A DNA stretch of 5,150 nucleotides, from positions 1 to 5,150 of the forward strand of contig PXDE01000442.1 in the NCBI GenBank assembly GCA_003566475.1, written 5' to 3'. Numbering within the stretch: the first letter of the stretch is position 1; each line of letters begins with the position of its first letter. A program made the position numbers and the translations under genes. This DNA is from PVC group bacterium (GTDB taxonomy: Bacteria > Verrucomicrobiota > Kiritimatiellia > SS1-B-03-39 > PXDE01). The notes under the pieces are model-generated. The model ran no database searches. It saw only the letters and a list, made by a program, of their open reading frames with translations, and had not been told where the DNA came from. Shown piece after piece: positions 1 to 5,150 of the stretch.

Positions 1-140
1 CGGCTTCCGTCCACCGTGTTCGGCCTCTGTCCCGCGTCGTCCCCTCCCTCGTCCCCCGCCCGGAGCCGTTCTTCCTCGAAGACTCGGTCGAGCGGCCGCT
101 ACAGGGCGCTGGGTGCCGCCATGGCGTCTCATTGCCACCA
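1..140. other. Left-end intergenic stretch without a supported gene
   Basis: This GC-rich stretch lies downstream of the nrdAB operon. A short plus-strand reading frame begins at position 16, but its Ser/Pro/Arg-rich translation resembles no family and it runs through the hairpin and the tandem repeat that follow, so I do not call it a gene. A single CTGTCCC (27-33) matches the core of the repeat array at 4598-4721. Nothing else stands out. Confidence 0.6.
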
Positions 141-167
141 TCCGGCTGAGCCCAGCGGCTCAGCGGA
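141..167 (-). terminator. Probable operon-end hairpin downstream of nrdB
   Basis: GCTGAGCC (145-152) and GGCTCAGC (157-164) are perfect inverted repeats around the four-base loop CAGC. The stem can be extended with TCCG (141-144) against CGGA (164-167) if one G is bulged. It lies about 58 bp beyond the nrdB stop and is the strongest hairpin on that side, so it is a plausible end of the nrdAB transcript. No T-run follows on the minus strand, so it is not a classical intrinsic terminator. It may instead stabilise the 3' end or assist Rho-dependent termination. Confidence 0.45.
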
Positions 168-197
168 TGTCACTGACCACAGACCCCTGACCACTCC

Positions 198-225
198 CTG
201 AACACTGAACACTGAACACTGAACA

Positions 226-227
<2 letters not shown>
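198..227. repeat. 7-bp tandem repeat (CTGAACA)x4.3 at the nrdB 3' end
   Basis: Four perfect copies of CTGAACA (198-204, 205-211, 212-218, 219-225) are followed by CT. The array overlaps two bases of the nrdB stop codon (226-228) and forms the start of the 3' untranslated region. The minus strand reads TTCAGTG repeated, a TTCNNTG pattern shared with the heptamer array at 4990-5020 on the other side of the operon. Confidence 0.95.
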
Positions 228-1281
<1,054 letters not shown>

Positions 1282-1288
1282 GGCGGTT

Positions 1289-1294
1289 CTCCTT
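1289..1294 (-). promoter_or_regulatory. Shine-Dalgarno site of nrdB
   Basis: AAGGAG on the minus strand lies seven bases before the nrdB ATG (1279-1281), a perfect core at good spacing. It fixes the nrdB start and suggests strong independent initiation inside the 51-bp nrdA-nrdB gap, which fits a subunit needed in amounts matching NrdA. Confidence 0.9.
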
Positions 1295-1332
1295 GAGGAT
1301 AGGCGGGTGGGGGTGAGGCCGTTCGGCGCCGC

Positions 1333-4266
1333 CTACTGGCAGGCCTCGCAGTCGGGGTTGTCGAGGGCGCAGGCGCTGGGCACGGCGGCGGCCGCGCCCA
1401 GGCGCTCCGGCGCCTCGGGTTCGGCGGCGGCCGGGGTGGCCGGGGCGGCATCCCTCCGCACCTGGATGTTGCCCGAGGCGGACTGGTTCTTCATCCACCG
1501 GGGCTGGAGGCCGCGGCGGTTGATGTCGAGGGTGGACTTCTCCACCGTGGTGGCGCTGAGGGCGCGGAGGTAGTAGGTGGTCTTCAGCCCCTGCTCCCAC
1601 GCCGCCATGTACATGTCGTTGAGCTTCTTCCCGCTGGGCTGGGCCAGGTAGAGGTTCAGCGACTGGCCCATGTCGATCCACTTCTGGCGGGCCGCCGCGC
1701 AGGCCAGCAGCCAGGCCGCGTCGATCTCGAACGCGGTGGCGAAGCGCTCCTTGAGGTCCTCGGGAACCCGCTCGATCTCCTGGAGCGAACCGTCGAAATA
1801 CTTGAGGTCGTCGAGCATCTGGTCGTCCCACAGGCCCCGCTCCTTGAGGGCGGCCATGAGGTACGGGTTGCACACCGTGAAGTCCCCCGAGAGGTTGCTC
1901 TTGACGTACAGGTTCTTGTAGGTGGGCTCGATGCTCTGGGTGGCCCCGGCGATGTTGCTGATGGTGGCGGTGGGCGCGATGGCCATGCAGTTGCTGTTGC
2001 GCATGCCGCAGGTCCGGATGGCCTCGCGCACCCGCGCCCAGTCCTGCCGGGCCGTGCGGCCCACCTTCACCGGCACCCCGCGCTCCTGCTCCAGCACCTC
2101 CAGGGTGTCGATGGGCAGCAGCCCCCGGTCCCACTTCGACCCCGGATACGACGGGTAGGCCCCGCGCTCGGCGGCCAGCCGGGTCGAGTTGAGGATGGCG
2201 TGGAAGCTGATGGCCTCCATGCTGGCGTCGGCGAACTCCACCGCCGCCTCGCTGGCGTAGCTGATGCCGAGCTGGTAGAGGGCGTCCTGGAACCCCATGA
2301 TCCCCAGCCCCACCGGCCGGTGCTTGTGGTTGGAGTTCCGGGTCTCCTCCGTCGGGTAGAAGTTGATGTCGATCACGTTGTCGAGCATCCGCATGGCCGT
2401 GGCCACGGTTTCCTCAAGCTTCTCCAGGTCCAGGGCCCCGTCCGCGATGTGCTCGGCCAGGTTCACCGAGCCAAGATTGCACACCGCCGCCTCGGTCTCC
2501 GAGGTGTTGAGCAGGATCTCCGTGCACAGGTTGGAGCTATGCACCACCCCCACATGGTCCTGGGGCGACCGGAGGTTCGAGGGGTCCTTGAAGGTGATCC
2601 AGGGATGCCCGGTCTCGAAGAGCATGGTCAGCATCTTGCGCCAGAGCTTGGTGGCCTCGACCCGCTTGAACAGCCGGATCTCGCCCCGCTCGGCCATGGC
2701 CTCGTACGCCTGGTAGCGTTCCTCGAAGGCCCGCCCGTAGAGGTCGTGGAGGTCGGGCACGTCGCTGGGGTTGAACAGCGTCCACATTCCATCCTCCCGG
2801 ACCCGCTTCATGAACAGGTCCGGGATCCAGTTGGCCGTGTTCATGTCGTGGGTGCGCCGCCGCTCGTCGCCGGTGTTCTTGCGCAGATCCAGGAAGTCCT
2901 CGATGTCGAGGTGCCAGGTCTCGAGGTAGGCGCACATGGCCCCCTTGCGCTTGCCGCCCTGGTTCACCGCCACCGCCGTGTCGTTGGCCACCTTCAGGAA
3001 CGGGACCACCCCCTGGCTTAGGCCGTTGGTGCCCTTGATGTGCGCCCCCGTGGCCCGGATGTTGGTCCAGTCGTTGCCCAGGCCCCCCGCCCACTTCGAC
3101 AGCTTGGCGTCGTCGGAGATGATCTTGAAGATGTGCTCGAGGTCGTCCTGGACGGTGAGCAGGTAGCAGGAGCTGAGCTGGGGGTGGCGGGTGCCGCTGT
3201 TGAACAGGGTCGGCGTCGAGGGCACGTAGCGGAAGGTGGACATCAGCTCGTAGAACTCGATGGCCCGGGCCTCCCGGTCCTTCTCCTGGCGGGCCAGCCC
3301 CATGGCCACCCGCATCCAGAAGTACTGGGGGGTCTCCAGGCGCCGGTCCCCGCTGTGCTGCAGATAGCGGTCGTACAGGGTCTGGAGACCGATGTAGAGG
3401 AACTTGCGGTCGCGGGCGGGGTCGATGGCCGCCCCCAGCCGGTCGAGGTCGAAGGTCAGCAGCTCGGGATCGAGCAGGCCGAGGCTGGCCGACTCCGCGA
3501 TGGCCGCCTTGAACCGCTTGCCCGCCAGCTCGCGGGTGGCCGCGTCGCCCTCGGGCACCTCCCCCCAGACCTCCTTGTAGATCCGGCGGAGGAGGATGCG
3601 GGCGGCCGCGTAGCTGTACTCGGTGCCCCGCTCGATGCGCGAGCGGGTGGTCAGCATCATGGTCTTCTCGATCTCCTCGGGGGAGATCCCGCTATAGACC
3701 GCCTGCAAGACCTCCTCGGCCAGGGGGTTGGGGTCCACCCGGTCCTGGGCGTCCTCGAACGCCTTCTCGATCTGGCGGCGGATCCGCTGGGGGTCGAGGG
3801 GCTCCTGGCCGCCCTCGGGCAACCGCACGTAGATCCGGCTCTCCTCGTCGATGTCGGCCAGATCCTGCTGGAGCATGCGGGCCTTCTTGCGCTCCTCGCG
3901 GTACACGATGTAGCGGCGGGCCACCGAGAAGTGCCCCGCCTCCATGAGCGCCGTCTCCACCGCGTCCTGGATCTCCTCGATGCCCACCAGCTCGCCGGCC
4001 ACCTCGCGGGCCAGCACCCGGCGCACCACCTCGTCGTGGACATCCCGGGCCGCCTGCGCCGACGCCTCGTCCAGACCGTCCGCCGACCCCGCCTTCCGGT
4101 CGGCGGCGAACGCCTTGCGGATGGCCTCGTGAATGCGGCTGGCATCAAACGACACCTCCCGCCCGTCCCGCTTGCGCACCAGGAACTGCGCCGACTCCAG
4201 CGGATCCATGCCGTCCAGTTCCATCTGCCCCTGCACCTGATTCGAGATCATACCCAGCGCCCCCAT
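1333..4266 (-). CDS. nrdA: Class I ribonucleoside-diphosphate reductase, large subunit (R1/alpha, NrdA)
   Basis: This is the catalytic and allosteric subunit that converts ribonucleoside diphosphates to 2'-deoxy forms. The 977 residues hold a canonical ATP-cone (about 29-127; VRKRDG at 30-35, RYIVYREER at 118-126), a second degenerate ATP-cone-like segment (about 146-233), the N-terminal helical domain (about 285-362) and the ten-stranded barrel (about 365-905). Compared with E. coli NrdA, the redox cysteines are C367 and C596, the thiyl-radical cysteine is C581 with N579 and E583, and the radical-transfer pair is Y898-Y899. An Ala/Pro-rich flexible linker (about 938-965) leads to the tail CALDNPDCEACQ, whose cysteines (C966, C973, C976) re-reduce the active site. 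It is longer than the 761-residue E. coli protein because of the second cone and the extended N terminus, as in chlamydial NrdA. An in-frame stop lies six bases upstream of the chosen ATG, so translation must begin at M1, M6, M15 or M20. M1 lacks a Shine-Dalgarno sequence, so the exact start is uncertain. It is first in the operon, upstream of nrdB. Confidence 0.97.
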   Translation of the reverse strand: MGALGMISNQVQGQMELDGMDPLESAQFLVRKRDGREVSFDASRIHEAIRKAFAADRKAGSADGLDEASAQAARDVHDEVVRRVLAREVAGELVGIEEIQDAVETALMEAGHFSVARRYIVYREERKKARMLQQDLADIDEESRIYVRLPEGGQEPLDPQRIRRQIEKAFEDAQDRVDPNPLAEEVLQAVYSGISPEEIEKTMMLTTRSRIERGTEYSYAAARILLRRIYKEVWGEVPEGDAATRELAGKRFKAAIAESASLGLLDPELLTFDLDRLGAAIDPARDRKFLYIGLQTLYDRYLQHSGDRRLETPQYFWMRVAMGLARQEKDREARAIEFYELMSTFRYVPSTPTLFNSGTRHPQLSSCYLLTVQDDLEHIFKIISDDAKLSKWAGGLGNDWTNIRATGAHIKGTNGLSQGVVPFLKVANDTAVAVNQGGKRKGAMCAYLETWHLDIEDFLDLRKNTGDERRRTHDMNTANWIPDLFMKRVREDGMWTLFNPSDVPDLHDLYGRAFEERYQAYEAMAERGEIRLFKRVEATKLWRKMLTMLFETGHPWITFKDPSNLRSPQDHVGVVHSSNLCTEILLNTSETEAAVCNLGSVNLAEHIADGALDLEKLEETVATAMRMLDNVIDINFYPTEETRNSNHKHRPVGLGIMGFQDALYQLGISYASEAAVEFADASMEAISFHAILNSTRLAAERGAYPSYPGSKWDRGLLPIDTLEVLEQERGVPVKVGRTARQDWARVREAIRTCGMRNSNCMAIAPTATISNIAGATQSIEPTYKNLYVKSNLSGDFTVCNPYLMAALKERGLWDDQMLDDLKYFDGSLQEIERVPEDLKERFATAFEIDAAWLLACAAARQKWIDMGQSLNLYLAQPSGKKLNDMYMAAWEQGLKTTYYLRALSATTVEKSTLDINRRGLQPRWMKNQSASGNIQVRRDAAPATPAAAEPEAPERLGAAAAVPSACALDNPDCEACQ

Positions 4267-4269
4267 CGT

Positions 4270-4296
4270 TCAAACGATTTTCAGTTTCGAGTTCAT
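4270..4296 (-). other. Possible 8-codon upstream ORF before nrdA
   Basis: ATG at 4296-4294 opens an eight-codon frame (MNSKLKIV) ending in TGA at 4272-4270, three bases before the nrdA ATG and in the same frame. Only GGA immediately upstream resembles a ribosome site. Its interest lies in position: nrdA has no Shine-Dalgarno of its own, so ribosomes finishing this frame could re-initiate on nrdA. It sits in a locally AT-rich patch and may equally be chance. Confidence 0.2.
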
Positions 4297-4357
4297 CTTC
4301 CACGCACGTTTCGCGGCAAAGCTCCGCACCGGCGGGCCACGCCCTTCTCTGGAATCC

Positions 4358-4466
4358 TGCTCGCGCCTCCGGTGCCGCCCCGCGACCCTGACCGGCCCTC
4401 CCTCCCCCGAGTTTGCGCCGGCGGCTCGCTCCAGGCCCGGTTGGCGCGACCCGGAGGCGTCGAGCA
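4358..4466 (-). promoter_or_regulatory. Structured 5' leader of nrdAB: 15-bp stem closing a 78-nt domain
   Basis: On the nrdAB sense strand, TGCTCG-A-CGCCTCCGG (4466-4451) pairs with CCGGAGGCG-CGAGCA (4372-4358): 15 base pairs interrupted only by one bulged A (opposite plus-strand T4460). The predicted transcription start is near 4469-4471, so the stem would form almost at the 5' end of the mRNA. It encloses 78 nt (4373-4450) containing a four-run G tract. The remaining 4357-4267 segment links it to nrdA and includes small hairpins (GGGC-GTG-GCCC; CCGC-CGGT-GCGG). It matches no riboswitch class I can recognise. It could be a cis-regulatory RNA, a stabilising 5' structure, or an inverted repeat in DNA with another role. 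Confidence 0.55.
4386..4408 (-). other. Potential G-quadruplex in the nrdAB leader
   Basis: The nrdAB sense strand has four G-runs: GGGGG (4408-4404), GGG (4402-4400), GGG (4398-4396) and GGG (4388-4386), separated by loops of 1, 1 and 7 bases. This meets the usual three-tetrad pattern. It lies within the loop domain of the long leader stem, so it would be present in the mRNA. Whether it folds is not shown, and G-runs are common in GC-rich genomes. Confidence 0.5.
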
Positions 4467-4471
4467 CAGAT

Positions 4472-4487
4472 ACGCATCATATAGTGG
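4472..4487 (-). promoter_or_regulatory. NrdR box A, over the -10 element
   Basis: Read on the minus strand the site is CCACTATATGATGCGT, matching about 12 of 16 positions of the NrdR consensus ACACWATATATWGTGT as I recall it. It covers the -10 hexamer of the nrdAB promoter, so a bound repressor would block RNA polymerase. Together with box B it forms the usual pair. NrdR is the zinc-finger/ATP-cone repressor of ribonucleotide reductase genes that senses ATP/dATP. Confidence 0.82.
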
Positions 4488-4503
4488 GACGGTTATGTGT
4501 CAA
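4476..4503 (-). promoter_or_regulatory. Sigma70-type promoter of nrdAB
   Basis: On the minus strand a perfect -35 hexamer TTGACA (4503-4498) is followed after 16 bp by TATGAT (4481-4476), five of six matches to TATAAT. The start of transcription would fall near 4469-4471, giving a leader of about 200 nt before the nrdA ATG. The match is unusually good for a GC-rich genome, and the flanking NrdR-box pair supports it. Confidence 0.82.
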
Positions 4504-4518
4504 CACTATATGATGTGG
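4503..4518 (+). promoter_or_regulatory. NrdR box B, abutting the -35 element
   Basis: The plus strand reads ACACTATATGATGTGG, about 13 of 16 matches to the NrdR consensus. It touches the upstream edge of the -35 hexamer. Its centre is 31 bp from that of box A (gap of 15 bp), close to three helical turns, which is the spacing known for paired NrdR boxes and places both on the same face of the DNA. Confidence 0.85.
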
Positions 4519-4597
4519 TTCCGACGATTTTCTCCAAGCCGTTGAATGCCAGTGGAAAAGGCCAATCCGTATCCCTCCCCCGCCCCCCCGGCAGGGC

Positions 4598-4721
4598 CTG
4601 TCCCTGCCCGGAAGGGCCTGTCCCTATCTGGAAGGTCTGTCCCTTATGGGGAGACCTGTCCCTTATGGGGAGACCTGTCCCCACTTTCCAGGGTCTGTCC
4701 CTCTTTGGAAGGTCTGTCCCC
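4598..4721. repeat. Degenerate 19-20-bp tandem repeat array, invariant CTGTCCC core
   Basis: CTGTCCC recurs exactly at 4598, 4618, 4637, 4656, 4675, 4695 and 4714, with periods of 20, 19, 19, 19, 20 and 19 bp. The central two units (4637-4655 and 4656-4674) are identical: CTGTCCCTTATGGGGAGAC. In the others the second half varies around T-rich bases followed by TGGAAGG or CCAGGG. The central units can form a small hairpin (TCCC...GGGA). The period is too short and there are no spacers, so it is not a CRISPR array. It begins about 80 bp upstream of NrdR box B. Confidence 0.92.
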
Positions 4722-4757
4722 AGATGCGCCGACGGGCGGCAGGGCCCGCCGTAGCAT

Positions 4758-4808
4758 GGCATGGTGACAGGCCCCATGCCTGCGGCCGCCCATTCAGGGC
4801 GGATGGGG
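4758..4808. repeat. Overlapping, mutually exclusive inverted repeats
   Basis: Two alternative foldings share bases. GGCATGG (4758-4764) pairs with CCATGCC (4774-4780). Alternatively CCCCAT (4772-4777) pairs with ATGGGG (4803-4808), stacked directly on CCGCCC (4786-4791) and GGGCGG (4797-4802) around the loop ATTCA. No T-run follows on either strand. It may be an end of a small transcript or merely GC-rich intergenic structure. Confidence 0.45.
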
Positions 4809-4891
4809 TAGGGGCGCCGGTCCTGGGGTTCCTCCGGTAAGCGGCGGCGCCTTCAGCGCCCGGCTCACATCGCGCCCGCGCCTTCCTTCGG

Positions 4892-4920
4892 CATTCGACA
4901 TTCTGCGGTTCTGCGGTTCC
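4892..4920. repeat. Short tandem repeat (CATTCGA/CATTCTG, then TTCTGCGG x2.5)
   Basis: CATTCGA (4892-4898) is followed by CATTCTG (4899-4905), overlapping two perfect TTCTGCGG units (4901-4908, 4909-4916) and a partial third (TTCC). It resembles the simple intergenic repeats at 198-227 and 4990-5020 in unit size and in its TTC element. Confidence 0.75.
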
Positions 4921-4989
4921 CCGGCGCCTCCCCTCCGGGCCGCGAGAATCGATCACGATGGCGAATGGCGACCGGAACGCATGACCGAG

Positions 4990-5020
4990 TTCGATGTTCG
5001 ATGTTGGACGTTCGATGTTC
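4990..5020. repeat. 7-bp tandem repeat (TTCGATG-type) x4.4
   Basis: Units are TTCGATG (4990-4996), TTCGATG (4997-5003), the variant TTGGACG (5004-5010), TTCGATG (5011-5017) and a partial TTC. The pattern TTCNNTG matches the TTCAGTG heptamers on the minus strand at 198-227, so the same kind of repeat flanks the operon in opposite orientation. Confidence 0.92.
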
Positions 5021-5030
5021 CCCGCGCCCT

Positions 5031-5092
5031 GTGTCTCACCCCTGATCCGGCTCTGGCCCATTGGGCCAGCGGCCTGCACTGCTCTGAGACAC
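5031..5092. repeat. Nested inverted repeat
   Basis: An inner near-palindrome, CTGGCCCA-T-TGGGCCAG (5053-5060 and 5062-5069), lies inside outer arms GTGTCTCA (5031-5038) and TGAGACAC (5085-5092). The unpaired flanks are 14 and 15 bases, almost symmetrical, and GGC (5049-5051) can pair with GCC (5072-5074) beside the inner stem. No T-run follows, so it is not an obvious terminator. It may be a cruciform-forming protein site, a small structured RNA or a remnant of a small mobile element. Confidence 0.6.
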
Positions 5093-5150
5093 CAATGCAC
5101 GCTGTCCCCCTCAAACCACTGCTGGCCAACGGGATGTCCCGACGTGGCAC

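Larger units (their letters stand above)
4519..5150. other. Right-end intergenic region without a supported gene
   Basis: No reading frame on either strand in this stretch of about 630 bp looks like a protein. Minus-strand frames (4493-4777, 4663-5100, 4953-5150) merely translate the tandem repeats and are rich in Arg, Gly, Pro and Ser without a recognisable motif. The stretch holds a 19-20-bp repeat array (4598-4721), hairpins (4758-4808, 5031-5092) and short tandem repeats (4892-4920, 4990-5020). A gene entering from beyond position 5150 cannot be excluded in the last 100 bp, but I see no sign of one. Confidence 0.6.

Noticed and set aside
91..100. AGCGGCCGCT palindrome as an operator
   Set aside because: A single 10-bp GC palindrome with no partner or nearby promoter is expected by chance in this composition.
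4267..4471. Cobalamin or other known riboswitch in the nrdA leader
   Set aside because: No recognisable B12-box or other conserved riboswitch core is visible, and a class I enzyme does not need B12.
4145..4480. Minus-strand frame starting at 4480, upstream of and overlapping nrdA
   Set aside because: Its start codon lies inside the -10/NrdR box, so it could not be on the predicted transcript, and the product has no recognisable feature.
3040..4545. Long plus-strand open frame (501 codons) opposite nrdA
   Set aside because: It is antisense to an unmistakable nrdA. Its Leu/Val/Gly/His-rich translation is the usual mirror of GC-rich coding sequence, and it crosses the nrdAB promoter.
4598..4721. 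Possible CRISPR array
   Set aside because: The period is 19-20 bp with only 7 bases constant and no unique spacers of 25-40 bp. No cas gene is present.
4663..5150. Minus-strand open frames at the right end as a hypothetical gene
   Set aside because: Translations follow the tandem repeats and hairpins, start codons lack ribosome sites, and there is no domain-like pattern.

Overview
The window is a GC-rich bacterial segment holding one operon on the minus strand: nrdA (catalytic subunit, 1333-4266) followed by nrdB (radical-generating subunit, 226-1281) of an aerobic class I ribonucleotide reductase. The two genes are 51 bp apart and read in the same direction. The rest, about 0.2 kb at the left end and 0.9 kb at the right end, has no gene I can support, but it holds a readable promoter/operator, a structured leader and several repeat families.

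The small subunit is the Chlamydia type (class Ic). Phenylalanine (F132) replaces the radical tyrosine, the first metal ligand is glutamate (E94), and all six metal ligands are present. The expected cofactor is therefore a Mn/Fe centre rather than a tyrosyl radical. NrdA carries one canonical N-terminal ATP-cone followed by a second, degenerate one. The two proteins together reduce ribonucleoside diphosphates to deoxyribonucleotides for DNA synthesis.

Upstream of nrdA lies a strong sigma70-like promoter on the minus strand (TTGACA, 16 bp, TATGAT). Two NrdR-box-like 16-mers sit on it. Their cores form a perfect 12-bp inverted repeat with centres 31 bp apart, the arrangement known for NrdR repression. 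Between this promoter and the nrdA start is a leader of about 200 nt. Almost at its 5' end is a 15-bp stem (one bulged base) that encloses a four-run G tract able to form a G-quadruplex. This leader is the best candidate here for an undescribed element.

Further upstream is a seven-unit array of about 19.5 bp with an invariant CTGTCCC core (4598-4721), then several hairpins. Heptamer repeats lie on both sides of the operon: TTCGATG-type at 4990-5020, and CTGAACA (TTCAGTG on the other strand) at 198-227, running into the nrdB stop codon.

The organism cannot be fixed from this sequence. High GC, a chlamydia-like class Ic NrdB and short heptamer repeats of a kind I recall from intergenic DNA of Planctomycetes/Verrucomicrobia-like and uncultured bacteria suggest a GC-rich PVC-related or other little-studied phylum, with low confidence.
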